From positions 1 to 44,022 of the IMG/VR virus record IMGVR_UViG_3300047163_000078: a stretch of DNA of 44,022 nt. One strand, given 5' to 3'. Positions 6,382 to 13,714 of the stretch are shown piece by piece (within the stretch, counting starts at the first letter, position 1; every line of letters begins with the position of its first letter). The notes below the pieces were generated by a model. The model did not search any database. It saw only the letters and a list, made by a program, of their open reading frames with translations, and had not been told where the DNA came from. Source of the DNA: a virus. A program made the translations under genes and the position numbers.

Positions 6382-8768
6382 GTGACCGCAACCTAATCGA
6401 GCAGCTCAAAGAGAAGCGAGCGGCCAACGAGCTTATCGTCGAGAGCGTCCGAGAAGCCCGGCTCAAGCGTTGGCAGCAAAAAGAATCCCGCCGCGCCGAC
6501 CTGTACGAATCGCTCAACATCGATTGGGTGACTCCGTACATGGACTTGCTTGACCGCTTCCGCCAGGATCCGGTCTATGCCGGTCCGTCCGCTTACTGGA
6601 ATCGGCGGTACGGCAAAAATTTCCCCATCTTCCAGACGGAAACCGATCTGTCGATTCTGAGGGCACCCGCTCGCATCCTTTGTGCCACGAACGGCTATGC
6701 GATCGGAACCTTAGAGGGATTAACCAGCTACGTCGTCGGACCTGGTTTCACCTACCGATGCAAAGTCAAAGACGATTCTGATGCTCCCGAAGAACTGGCC
6801 AAAGCTTGCCAGAAAATCATCGAAGAATTCCATGAACGCTCTCAATGGTACGGCGGCGAGATGCCAGGCTTGGAAGAGGAGCTATTCTGGCGATCGTGCG
6901 AAGACGGCGAGTACATCCTGGATCATACTTGCATGGCTGACGGCCATACGGAAGTACGCACAATCGAGCCGGAGCAATTGACGCAGAAACCCCAAGGCGA
7001 TCCGTTCGAGTGGATGTTCGGCGTTCGGACCGATCCCGAAGACGTGCAAACGCCGCTCGGCTATTGGATTTATTGGGGCAATTCGCCGGTCGAGGGTGAA
7101 GAGTATTCACCGGATGATATCGTCCACTTCCGCCGCAATACCAAGAGATCCATTAAACGCGGCCTGACCGACTTTTCATTCGACACCTTGGAGACGTTTG
7201 AGAATGCCGCGCGGCTTCGGTCTAATATGGGAGACGCGGGCGCTCAGCAAGCGTCAATCGTCGGCGTCCGACAGCATGAGGCGGCGACGGGCGACGACAT
7301 CCAAAGCTGGACACAAGCCGATGCCGATTGGACCGTCCAAGATCCAATTACCGGCGATACCGAATACGTTCGACAGATGAAAAAAGGAGGCTGGCAAGAC
7401 ATGCCCAAGGGGATGAACTACGTCCCCGGTCCGATCGCTCAGTCTCAGCCGATCCATATCCAAGTGCTGCAAATGTGCTTGCGGAGCTGCGGCCAGCGCT
7501 GGAACGCTCCCGAATGGTTGCCGTCTGCCGACGCGTCAAACAACAATTTCGCTAGCTCCCTGACGGCCGAGAGCCCCTTCGTCAAGACGGTCATTCGTCG
7601 GCAAAGAAACTACGGCATGGCGTTCACGCGTACGCATTGGATCGTGCTGCGTAATTGGTGGACGAAACGCGGCATCCACGCGGCGGGCCGGGAATGGGAT
7701 TGGACCGAAATCAAACGGGCCATTGACATTTCCGCCGAAGCGATTTCGCCTGAAGCGCGCGACCGACTGCAAGAGGCGAACAAGGCCGCCATCGAAATAC
7801 CGCTCGGTGTCGAATCAAGGCAGCGTTATGCTCAGTCTCAGGGCAGAGACTTCGCTCAAATTGCCAAGGACAACGAGCAATACGCGGAAGAGTTTGGCGG
7901 CAACGATCAACCGCTCGCGATGCCGGCCGATAACGAGCAACAACAGCCGCCTCAACCGCAACAACAGCCGCCGAACGGCGGCGATGCGGGCAACACCGCA
8001 GCGGGATCGGCCGGAGACGGAAACGACGAGGACGCCTTGACGGCAGACCTCGGCAAAATCTTCGGTGCGCTCAAAGACTCCATGCCCGGCTATCAAGGCC
8101 CATCGGAAGACTATATCCGACAGCTGGCGCAAAAGTACCTCAAACAGTATCGCGACAAGACGGGCCGCAACGCCTCCGAATCGATCCTATTGGAGGATCA
8201 GCAAGGAAAATCCGGAGTTTTCAAGGACAAACAAGGGCACCGTTACCGCCTCGAGCGCGGCAAGCGGGTTCCGCTCGGCAACGCCGGCGGTGACAACGAT
8301 TCAAAGACGGGTCACGATAAGCCGATAAATCCGCAAGAGGCCAACCATGCCGCCGATCAGTTCGGCCAAGAAAACAAAGAGATCGGCGACTCGCCGCAAT
8401 GGGGAAAAGTCAAAACGTTCGTTGCCGGCGCGTACGTCAAAGCCGTAACAGCAATCATGCAATCGGGCGGCATCAGCGGACTCGGCAAGGCGGTTCTGGG
8501 AGCGATTGATTACGAGCCGGACGACTTCTCAAATCCGGCCGTCATGTTAGGCCATCACGGTTCGCACCTTGGCGGCGACCATGCGGCCATCGCTCACGAC
8601 CCGTTCAAGGATGCGACGGGCGGAGTGATTTCCCTTACAATTGCAACCAAGGTGGCCGGGTTTATTGTCGGGCAAATCGTCAAGCGAATCGGCAAGCAAC
8701 GGTCGGAATCGCTGGAAGTGGAAGCGATCGTTCGGCGGGTTTTGTGGGAGATGTTATCCGGGCAATGA
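6378..8768 (+). CDS. Portal protein with a long C-terminal extension
   Basis: 796 residues, well above the ~450-550 usual for this portal type. Residues 1-500 look like a phage portal (RAPARILCATNGYAIGTLEG, YSPDDIVHFRRN, PEWLPSADASNNNFASSL). A Q/P-rich linker follows at about 515-540, then roughly 240 extra residues with KQGHRYRLERGKRVPLG and a hydrophobic stretch GGVISLTIATKVAGFIVGQI near the end, after an HHGSHLGGDHAAIAHD His-rich segment. Portals form the dodecameric channel at the capsid vertex. The extension may project into the capsid or bind the next head protein. The gene is coupled by ATGA overlaps on both sides. Confidence 0.85.
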   Translation: MSDRNLIEQLKEKRAANELIVESVREARLKRWQQKESRRADLYESLNIDWVTPYMDLLDRFRQDPVYAGPSAYWNRRYGKNFPIFQTETDLSILRAPARILCATNGYAIGTLEGLTSYVVGPGFTYRCKVKDDSDAPEELAKACQKIIEEFHERSQWYGGEMPGLEEELFWRSCEDGEYILDHTCMADGHTEVRTIEPEQLTQKPQGDPFEWMFGVRTDPEDVQTPLGYWIYWGNSPVEGEEYSPDDIVHFRRNTKRSIKRGLTDFSFDTLETFENAARLRSNMGDAGAQQASIVGVRQHEAATGDDIQSWTQADADWTVQDPITGDTEYVRQMKKGGWQDMPKGMNYVPGPIAQSQPIHIQVLQMCLRSCGQRWNAPEWLPSADASNNNFASSLTAESPFVKTVIRRQRNYGMAFTRTHWIVLRNWWTKRGIHAAGREWDWTEIKRAIDISAEAISPEARDRLQEANKAAIEIPLGVESRQRYAQSQGRDFAQIAKDNEQYAEEFGGNDQPLAMPADNEQQQPPQPQQQPPNGGDAGNTAAGSAGDGNDEDALTADLGKIFGALKDSMPGYQGPSEDYIRQLAQKYLKQYRDKTGRNASESILLEDQQGKSGVFKDKQGHRYRLERGKRVPLGNAGGDNDSKTGHDKPINPQEANHAADQFGQENKEIGDSPQWGKVKTFVAGAYVKAVTAIMQSGGISGLGKAVLGAIDYEPDDFSNPAVMLGHHGSHLGGDHAAIAHDPFKDATGGVISLTIATKVAGFIVGQIVKRIGKQRSESLEVEAIVRRVLWEMLSGQ

Positions 8769-9634
8769 AACGCCAACCCCTATCCCTTCACGCCGAACAA
8801 GACGCCATCTTTGACCGTGCCCAGGCGGCGGCCGACGCCATCGAGCGCATCGTCCAACAGATTTGGAATGATTTGCTCACCGCCATCCGCCTCAAAGGTA
8901 ATTGGTGGGAAGTGTTCCACGAGGCTCGCAAGGCAGTTGCCCAATTGCAGCGCATCCCTGACGTTCTGGCCGTTGAGTTTGTCAACGTTGCCAAGTACTC
9001 CCGCCAACAGACGCAAGCCAAGCTGACGCGAAAACTCCGGGAACGCTCGCCGCACCTGATGGAAGCCGATGAACCGATCCAGCTTACCTATCAAGAATTG
9101 GCCGCGCGGCACGGCATTCCCATTTTCGGGCCGGCACCGCTCGAAAACACGCTGCGGACCATCTACGCCTCCGACTGGCGGGATCGATTGCAGACGCTCA
9201 CAAAGCTCGCATCGCCCGATGCTCTGGCAGCTCGAATTGCCAACGGGGTGCAGTTAGGACAAACGCCGGCCGAGATCGCCAGGTCGATCGCGCCGCTGGT
9301 AATGAACGTTCGCTCGTCCGCGAAGCGGGTTGCACGGACCGAGGGTATGCGGATCGCCCACGCCGAACAAATGGCCGCTTACGACGAGGTTGGGGAGCTC
9401 ATTATTGGGTTCGAAGTTCGATCAATGCGAGTTCACTCGACAAGGCCCTGGCATGCGGCTCGGCACGGGAAGCAGTATTTCAAACAGCCAGCAGCGGGGC
9501 AAAAGGGGATGGCTCAATGTCCGCATCCTCCAGAGGAACCGGACGATCCTGCCGAGCGTCCAGCCGGAACGCCGAAAATTGCCCCCAATTGTCTTTGCTG
9601 GCTGGAACCGATTTTGCGGCCAACTATTAAGTAA
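8765..9634 (+). CDS. Mu F-like head morphogenesis (minor head) protein
   Basis: 289 residues from the ATG at 8765, which overlaps the portal stop. The signature is near the C-terminus: VARTEGMRIAHAEQMAAYDE, RPWHAARHGKQYF, a CPHPPEEP segment and APNCLCWLEPIL, as in Mu gpF / SPP1 gp7-type proteins. These are minor capsid proteins next to the portal that help assembly or DNA ejection. The charged helical N-terminal 100 residues are less conserved. It is the last gene before the minus-strand cassette, and a short AT-rich inverted repeat (TTAAG-taatt-CTTAA, 9627-9641) lies in the convergent gap. Confidence 0.85.
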   Translation: MKRQPLSLHAEQDAIFDRAQAAADAIERIVQQIWNDLLTAIRLKGNWWEVFHEARKAVAQLQRIPDVLAVEFVNVAKYSRQQTQAKLTRKLRERSPHLMEADEPIQLTYQELAARHGIPIFGPAPLENTLRTIYASDWRDRLQTLTKLASPDALAARIANGVQLGQTPAEIARSIAPLVMNVRSSAKRVARTEGMRIAHAEQMAAYDEVGELIIGFEVRSMRVHSTRPWHAARHGKQYFKQPAAGQKGMAQCPHPPEEPDDPAERPAGTPKIAPNCLCWLEPILRPTIK

Positions 9635-9659
9635 TTCTTAACAGTTCGACACCGCCCCC

Positions 9660-10190
9660 TCAATTCGCCGGCTCATCCGCCACGTCAGCCAACCACCACT
9701 CCGACTCGAGATTCCAGTCCGGGTGCAACCAGAACCGCCGCACGACGAATTCGAGCGCTCGCGTCTCCACGCACGACAACGATTTAACTCGCTGCAACAG
9801 CTCTGCGACGTGCTTATCCACCTTGGCCCGATCAACTTTGTTGCCCGGCGCGAGCCACTTATCCCCGAGGCGATTGAGCCGGTGAGCGTCCGCAATCTCT
9901 GCGGCGATAAATCCCAGCGATCCCATGCCGTTCGCTTGCTCAAGCAAATCGGGCCAGAGGTAGCCGTTGAGGGCGTCCGCGATCAGGCACCACTCAGCGG
10001 GGGAGAATCGCTTGGCGTTGGCCTCAATCGCGGCGCGGAGCGTTGCGGCCCAATTGACCACGCTACCGGCGATCGCGGCGGTGCGGTTGCCGGCATTGCC
10101 GGACTGGTCCTCGCAGGCTTGCGCCAGCCAGTCGGCGGCGGTGAGCGTGTCGGCGGTCAGGCGTAGGTGAGTGAGCGGCGTCGCGGCCAT
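9660..10190 (-). CDS. Hypothetical helical protein, last gene of the minus-strand cassette
   Basis: 176 residues starting MAATPLTHLRLTADTL. It is predicted mostly helical, Trp-rich (11 or so Trp), with no signal peptide or membrane segment. I do not recognise a family. It lies downstream of structured RNA copy A, whose 3' end is about 30 bases before this ATG, so its translation or stability may depend on that RNA. It runs against the flanking head genes, which suggests an accessory (moron) gene expressed from its own promoter, possibly during lysogeny. Confidence 0.6.
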   Translation of the reverse strand: MAATPLTHLRLTADTLTAADWLAQACEDQSGNAGNRTAAIAGSVVNWAATLRAAIEANAKRFSPAEWCLIADALNGYLWPDLLEQANGMGSLGFIAAEIADAHRLNRLGDKWLAPGNKVDRAKVDKHVAELLQRVKSLSCVETRALEFVVRRFWLHPDWNLESEWWLADVADEPAN

Positions 10191-10218
10191 GCTTAGTACT
10201 CCGGATGACGGGGCGATA

Positions 10219-10283
10219 CCGATAGGCGGGAGTCGAACCCGCCCTGTCCGGTTATCGGTTATTCGGCCGGGCTCAGACGGCCA
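10219..10283 (-). ncRNA. Structured RNA, copy A: hairpin plus tRNA-like acceptor/T-arm helix
   Basis: Read 5' to 3' on the minus strand: a GGCCG/CGGCC hairpin with an 8-base loop beginning TCTGA (78-82 with 65-69 in the 10200s), then an AATAA linker, then CCGATA pairing with TATCGG (10253-58 with 10219-24), a 9-base interior segment, and GGCGGG/CCCGCC closing a TTCGACT loop (10231-37). The last helix and loop are exactly a tRNA TpsiC arm, stacked on a 6-bp acceptor-like stem (12 bp together). No D or anticodon arm is present. Copy B (10597-10662) keeps all three helices with different bases, which is covariation evidence for structure. The hairpin overlaps the stop codon of the gene at 10273-10536. 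Confidence 0.7.
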
Positions 10284-10536
10284 GTTTCTTTCTTTGGATT
10301 TCGAAGCTCAATGCCCCAATGCGTTGAGCTTCTTTTGCCGCATACTCCTGAACGGCCTCAAAAAAGGCCGCACGACGCTGTTGCCTAGCTTCATACGGCG
10401 GACATCCTGGCCACGATGGCATCAGATAGCTGATGGTGTACCACGCTTGTTTGGCGAGCCAGTCAGCATTAACAAATCGACTGGCCTCGTAGTCCCAGAC
10501 CTGTCCAGGACGGCCGACACAAATCAGAGCTTCCAT
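10273..10536 (-). CDS. Hypothetical 87-residue protein of the minus-strand cassette
   Basis: Starts MEALICVGRPGQVWDYEASRF with a good GGAGG ribosome-binding site about 10 bases upstream. The middle is Trp-rich (NADWLAKQAWYTISYLMPSWPG) and the C-terminal half is a basic amphipathic helix. No family is recognised. Its stop codon TGA lies in the loop of RNA copy A, and RNA copy B ends about 60 bases upstream of its start, so the gene is framed by the two RNA elements. A CTCCCA/TGGGAG hairpin lies between copy B and this gene. Confidence 0.6.
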   Translation of the reverse strand: MEALICVGRPGQVWDYEASRFVNADWLAKQAWYTISYLMPSWPGCPPYEARQQRRAAFFEAVQEYAAKEAQRIGALSFEIQRKKLAV

Positions 10537-10596
10537 TTTTTTTCACTCCTCCGCTCCCAACCGCATGGCTGGGAGAAAACTAGGTTGGGGCGAAAT

Positions 10597-10662
10597 CCGC
10601 CGCGCGGGAGTCGAACCCGCGCGAGACCAATCGGCGGCGTTATTCCCGGTCGTCAGACCAGG
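10597..10662 (-). ncRNA. Structured RNA, copy B: hairpin plus tRNA-like acceptor/T-arm helix
   Basis: On the minus strand: hairpin CCTGG/CCGGG (one G-U pair) with an 8-base loop TCTGACGA, an AATAA linker plus two bases, CCGCCG pairing with CGGCGG (10632-37 with 10597-602), a 10-base interior segment, then CGCGGG/CCCGCG closing a TTCGACT loop. The architecture matches copy A, with changed but still paired helices and identical loop cores. An alternative 7-bp outer pairing (AATCCGC with GCGGATT, ends 10671 and 10594) would give a whole-tRNA-sized outline, but no normal cloverleaf forms inside it. The element starts 8 bases after the stop of the gene at 10670-10945. Confidence 0.7.
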
Positions 10663-10669
10663 CAGCGGA

Positions 10670-10945
10670 TTAACGAGATTCCCATTCGCGTTTTTCCGCT
10701 GGCTTGAGATCGGAATCCCCCAATTCCACGACGTAATATTCGGGCCGCTCCCCCGGCCAATCGCCAGTCGCGCGTAAGATTTCGGCGCGGGCCTCCGCAT
10801 CGGCGCGGTCCGCATATACGGTCGGTTCATAGCCAAAGATTGCGTCGCGCGGCATACCATCGTGCTTCACGCTCATGATTGCCCGGACGACAAAAAGAAC
10901 AGATGTTATTTGTTCGTTGATTTCTTTCAGGTTGGTCGCGGTCAT
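10670..10945 (-). CDS. Small hypothetical protein, paralogue of the next gene at its N-terminus
   Basis: 91 residues beginning MTATNLKEINEQI. The first 13 residues nearly match the start of the protein at 11055-11324 (MTATNLSLKEINEQI); the rest is unrelated (GYEPTVYADRADAEARAEIL, then YYVVELGDSDLKPAEKREWESR). The C-terminal part resembles small phage proteins that read like a beta-alpha-beta unit, but I cannot name it. The shared start comes from a duplicated DNA segment that also carries the ribosome-binding site GGAGACC. Its stop abuts RNA copy B. Confidence 0.6.
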   Translation of the reverse strand: MTATNLKEINEQITSVLFVVRAIMSVKHDGMPRDAIFGYEPTVYADRADAEARAEILRATGDWPGERPEYYVVELGDSDLKPAEKREWESR

Positions 10946-10976
10946 GGTCAGGTCTCCGGTTCAGGGGTTTGGTTTC
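10907..10976. repeat. Leader/N-terminus direct repeat, copy 2
   Basis: Seventy bases almost identical to 11280-11354. The segment contains a ribosome-binding site, start codon and the first codons of the minus-strand gene. Compared with copy 1 it lacks the six bases GCTCAG and has one extra base before the start, which moves an upstream leader reading frame (ETKPLNRRP) out of phase with the gene here. Confidence 0.9.
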
Positions 10977-10992
10977 GTCGGTTGCCTCCATG

Positions 10993-11013
10993 CCGCTCCG
11001 GGGCCGGGAGCGG
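10993..11013 (-). other. Hairpin between two minus-strand genes
   Basis: CCGCTCC and GGAGCGG form a perfect 7-bp stem around a 7-base GC-rich loop in the gap between the genes at 11055 and 10945. No U-tract follows on the minus strand, so it is a weak terminator at best. Attenuation or mRNA protection are alternatives. Confidence 0.4.
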
Positions 11014-11054
11014 TGTAGAGGGAATCGAGAACTCACTTTACCGCCTCAATTTTC

Positions 11055-11324
11055 TCACACTCCCTTGTACGTTGTGAGTTTGCTGCCGCCAGCGCTGTAG
11101 CGCACGATTTGCCAGATTCCGAGCAATTGATGTTCGCTCGACCGTACCAATTGCACTTGCAAGTGGTCGCCGTTCGTCAGTCGCACAATCGGGCGGTATG
11201 GAGCGTATTCACCTACCGCCGCGATCCATTGCCGCAGCAAGCTGAGTCCTTTCCGCAGCGGTAAGCGTTCGTCCATTTCTATTTGTTCGTTGATTTCTTT
11301 CAGGCTCAGGTTGGTCGCGGTCAT
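11055..11324 (-). CDS. Small hypothetical protein, first gene of the minus-strand cassette
   Basis: 89 residues from the ATG at 11324 (MTATNLSLKEINEQIEMDERLP). An in-frame ATG upstream at 11363 would add MKRETKPLNRRPT, but the GGAGACC ribosome-binding site fits the inner start, as in the paralogue. The C-terminal half (YRPIVRLTNGDHLQVQLVRSSE, then GIWQIVRYS) looks like a small beta-sheet domain. No function is assigned. It is the gene nearest the strong promoter at 11379-11406 and so should be the best expressed of the cassette. Confidence 0.6.
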   Translation of the reverse strand: MTATNLSLKEINEQIEMDERLPLRKGLSLLRQWIAAVGEYAPYRPIVRLTNGDHLQVQLVRSSEHQLLGIWQIVRYSAGGSKLTTYKGV

Positions 11325-11354
11325 GGTCGGTCTCCGGTTCAGGGGTTTGGTTTC
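11280..11354. repeat. Leader/N-terminus direct repeat, copy 1
   Basis: Seventy-five bases repeated at 10907-10976. It covers the ribosome-binding site, ATG and first codons of the gene at 11055-11324. The six extra bases GCTCAG encode the residues Ser-Leu that distinguish this protein start from its paralogue. Confidence 0.9.
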
Positions 11355-11369
11355 TCGTTTCATCCACTC

Positions 11370-11406
11370 GACACTAGTAATATACCTGATGTAATTACAG
11401 TGTCAA
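11370..11406 (-). promoter_or_regulatory. Strong sigma-70-type promoter with overlapping operator-like inverted repeats
   Basis: On the minus strand, TTGACA (11401-11406), a 16-base spacer and TATATT (11379-11384) form a near-consensus promoter for the minus-strand cassette. The spacer holds the perfect palindrome TGTAATTACA (11390-11399). A wider inverted repeat, GACACT-(A)-GTAAT against ATTAC-AGTGTC, spans the whole promoter from 11370 to 11404. This is the layout of a repressor-controlled promoter. The repressor is not identified; the RHH protein at 32177 is one candidate. Confidence 0.7.
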
Positions 11407-11517
11407 GGATTGTAGACACAATTTCGCCATTTTTTCCAAAATAATTTCCGACGCCGGCACCAGGCGTGGACGGAAGCGTAGACCAAGGTTGGAGAGGGAT
11501 TTGAGAATTACCACCTT

Positions 11518-11533
11518 CGGAATCATTTATAAT
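11518..11533 (+). promoter_or_regulatory. Promoter-like motif CGGAATC-N3-TATAAT, 8 bases before the protease ATG
   Basis: CGGAATC, three bases and a perfect TATAAT end 8 bases before the ATG at 11542. It has the same spacing as the motifs at 4667 and 18637. No Shine-Dalgarno sequence is present, so the mRNA would begin at or next to the ATG. It would drive the head and tail operon. Confidence 0.55.
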
Positions 11534-11541
11534 CGGCTTCC

Positions 11542-12810
11542 ATGTCGAAAAAACACCGGAACCGAATCACGGCGATATTGCTTCCCCGCTCGCGGGTTTT
11601 GCTTGAATTCGTTGCGGCCAAAGGCCCGCAACTGAAGATCGACCGCGACAAGGGAGTCATCTACGGCGTCAAGGTCCTGGGCCGTTACTCGAAAAATTCG
11701 CACGGATTGACCGAAGCGGAGAACGGCACCGAATACCCGCTCGAAACGCAACGACGGGCGTTGCCGCTGCTCGAAGGGGTCAAGGTCAAGACGGATCACC
11801 CCGCCGACCGGCAAGCCGCCGACAAGGAACGGTCGATCTTCGATACCTTCGGCGTGTTGCACAATCCCCGGATTGAGGGCGACGACACCTGGGCCGATTT
11901 GCACTACCTGAAAACGCATCCGCTGGCCGAATCGGTGCTTGAAGACGTAGAGCGCGGCCTAGGAGTCTATGGCCTTAGCCACAACGCGACCGCGGCCAAA
12001 GAACACTTTGACCGCAACGCCAAGCGGCTCGTAATCGACGAAATCGGTGCCGTCCGGAGCGTCGATTTGGTCGACCGGCCGGCGACAAACCGAAACCTCT
12101 GGGAATCCAGTTCAGGAGAACCGACAGTGGCAACCAAAACCGTCAAGTATTCTCTACGGTCGATCCTCGAATCCCAGCGGTCGCGCTTCAGCAAGAACCG
12201 GCTCGGCTATATGGATCGGCTGTTGGAAGCCGAAGACGATCCGGACATGAAAAAGTGCATCGCGGAAGAGTATGAAGAAGATCAACCGGCCGACCTGGGC
12301 CCCGACGATCAAATCCGCACGGCGTTCCAATCCAGCATTATGTCGATGGTCGAAAAAGCTCTCGGCGGCGACATGGACATGAAAGAGTGCCTCAACAAGA
12401 TCAAGCAACTGATGACGACGCACGGCAAGCTCACGGAACAAGACGAGCCTGACCCCATTGAAGAGTCCGAAGAAGATGAAGATGACGAGAAAAAGAAAGT
12501 CCCGTCCGCCGAAGAAAAAACGGTCAAAGAATCGCTGGCCCGTCTGGTTCGCAAGGATGCTTGCCGCGATCTTTGCGAGTCGATGAACTTCATCCCGACC
12601 AAGGCTCAGCTTGACTCGCTCATGGAAGTCTCGACCGAAGCCGCTCGCCGGACGATCGTGGAATCGTTTGCGGCCAAAAACACCAACAACGCGGACTCCA
12701 AGCGTCCGCGCAGCCGGGCACCGGGCACCGACCGAACGAGCGGCGGGAGCGGCAGACCGCTGACGGAATCAATCGCCGACGATATCGGCCTCTTGAGAAA
12801 CGGGCGGTAA
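11542..12810 (+). CDS. Prohead protease fused to scaffold
   Basis: 422 residues. The first ~190 resemble a phage prohead protease: GVIYGVKVLGRYSKN, KVKTDHPAD with a candidate His, GVYGLSHNA with a candidate Ser, and AVRSVDLVDRPATN. The rest is helical and very acidic (EESEEDEDDEKKK) as in scaffolds, ending in a basic tail. Proteases of this type cleave scaffold and capsid during head maturation. An in-frame GTG at 12127 with a good ribosome-binding site suggests that the scaffold is also made alone. The gene opens the capsid operon and has a leaderless-type promoter motif in front. Confidence 0.75.
   Translation: MSKKHRNRITAILLPRSRVLLEFVAAKGPQLKIDRDKGVIYGVKVLGRYSKNSHGLTEAENGTEYPLETQRRALPLLEGVKVKTDHPADRQAADKERSIFDTFGVLHNPRIEGDDTWADLHYLKTHPLAESVLEDVERGLGVYGLSHNATAAKEHFDRNAKRLVIDEIGAVRSVDLVDRPATNRNLWESSSGEPTVATKTVKYSLRSILESQRSRFSKNRLGYMDRLLEAEDDPDMKKCIAEEYEEDQPADLGPDDQIRTAFQSSIMSMVEKALGGDMDMKECLNKIKQLMTTHGKLTEQDEPDPIEESEEDEDDEKKKVPSAEEKTVKESLARLVRKDACRDLCESMNFIPTKAQLDSLMEVSTEAARRTIVESFAAKNTNNADSKRPRSRAPGTDRTSGGSGRPLTESIADDIGLLRNGR
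12127..12810 (+). CDS. Nested, in-frame scaffold protein (internal start within the protease gene)
   Basis: GTG at 12127 lies 7 bases after AGGAGA (12114-12119), a well-placed ribosome-binding site inside the longer gene, exactly at the boundary between protease and scaffold parts. The product would be 227 residues: a helical basic start, an acidic middle and a C-terminal helix. In-frame nesting of scaffold within protease is known for lambda C/Nu3 and similar pairs. The start is inferred from sequence only. Confidence 0.6.
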   Translation: MATKTVKYSLRSILESQRSRFSKNRLGYMDRLLEAEDDPDMKKCIAEEYEEDQPADLGPDDQIRTAFQSSIMSMVEKALGGDMDMKECLNKIKQLMTTHGKLTEQDEPDPIEESEEDEDDEKKKVPSAEEKTVKESLARLVRKDACRDLCESMNFIPTKAQLDSLMEVSTEAARRTIVESFAAKNTNNADSKRPRSRAPGTDRTSGGSGRPLTESIADDIGLLRNGR

Positions 12811-12863
12811 TTGTGATTTACCGGACGGACCGAAACACTCCAAGATTTTGAACGGAGTTTACG

Positions 12864-13676
12864 ATGTCGATCAATCGCGTTTTGCCGGATTATACGAGCC
12901 TTAACGAACCGTTCGAGGCTTCGACGGCCGTCAACATCGGCGACCTGACTTTCTTCGACGCGTCGGGCAACATCGAGCCGGCGAATTCGCGAGCCGATAC
13001 GGGTTCGGCGCTGGGCAACCAGTTGGACTTCGCCCCGATCTTCGCCGGCGTGTCGGAAGACAAAAGACTTGTCGGCGAAACCACCGTGCAACAACGGGTC
13101 ATTTGCCCGGATGGCGTGTTCGATTGCACGATTGCCAGCGGCACTTACACACCGGGCCAAATGGTGGGCATTGCTCGCGATTCGGTCAACAACGTCAACC
13201 TGAATCAACAGGTGGCCGTCGTCACGGATCCCGCGGCGGCGATCGGCACCATTTTGATCGGCGGAGCATCGGTGACGACGGTCCGCTGCCGGCTGCAATC
13301 GAAGCTCTTCAACGCGGACAACTACCCGTCCAAGATCAAATATATCGGTTCGCAGGGGACGGAGCAAAACTCAACGCCGACGGCCGCGCAACTAATCGGC
13401 GGCATTGTGACTCAGACCGGACAGACGGGAGCGGGCACCGTAACGCTGCCGACCGGTACGCAGCTTTCCGCTGCCTTCCCGGCCGGCGTACCAACTGGAC
13501 TATCGTTCCCCTGCCGTTTCGCCAACCTGGGCGGCGGCCAAACCTTGACCATCACGACCGCGACAGGCTTGACGCTCGTCGGGACCGTGGCCGTGCCAAG
13601 CGGCAAGTGTGCCGATCTGCTCTTTGTGAACACCGGCTCAAATACCTGGACCGTTTACAGCACCGTCAGCGCGTAA
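12864..13676 (+). CDS. Probable head decoration protein with C-terminal beta domain
   Basis: 270 residues between protease and major capsid, where decoration proteins normally sit. Residues 1-155 (GDLTFFDASGNIEPA, TYTPGQMVGIARDSVNNVNLNQQVAVVTD) look like a small beta-barrel of the DUF2190 or lambda-D-adjacent type. Residues 175-270 form a second beta-rich unit (GGQTLTITTATGLTLVGT, then CADLLFVNTGSNTWTVYS), like domains seen on head fibres. It probably binds the outside of the shell. A GGAG ribosome-binding site precedes the ATG at 12864. Confidence 0.6.
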   Translation: MSINRVLPDYTSLNEPFEASTAVNIGDLTFFDASGNIEPANSRADTGSALGNQLDFAPIFAGVSEDKRLVGETTVQQRVICPDGVFDCTIASGTYTPGQMVGIARDSVNNVNLNQQVAVVTDPAAAIGTILIGGASVTTVRCRLQSKLFNADNYPSKIKYIGSQGTEQNSTPTAAQLIGGIVTQTGQTGAGTVTLPTGTQLSAAFPAGVPTGLSFPCRFANLGGGQTLTITTATGLTLVGTVAVPSGKCADLLFVNTGSNTWTVYSTVSA

Positions 13677-13714
13677 GGACGGCTGGACCGACTTAGCTCT
13701 CTGGAGTGTCGATC

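Noticed and set aside
9627-9641. Terminator TTAAG-taatt-CTTAA between convergent genes
   Set aside because: The stem is only 5 weak A-T-rich pairs; noted in passing, not listed as a terminator.
10219-10662. Two tRNA genes on the minus strand
   Set aside because: The T-arms are perfect but D and anticodon arms are missing in both, so ordinary tRNAs were rejected in favour of a tRNA-like structured RNA.
10219-10662. Integron attC sites or hammerhead ribozymes for the same elements
   Set aside because: The GTTATTC segment does not fit the attC core GTTRRRY, and CTGACGA in copy B is not kept in copy A as a hammerhead core would need.
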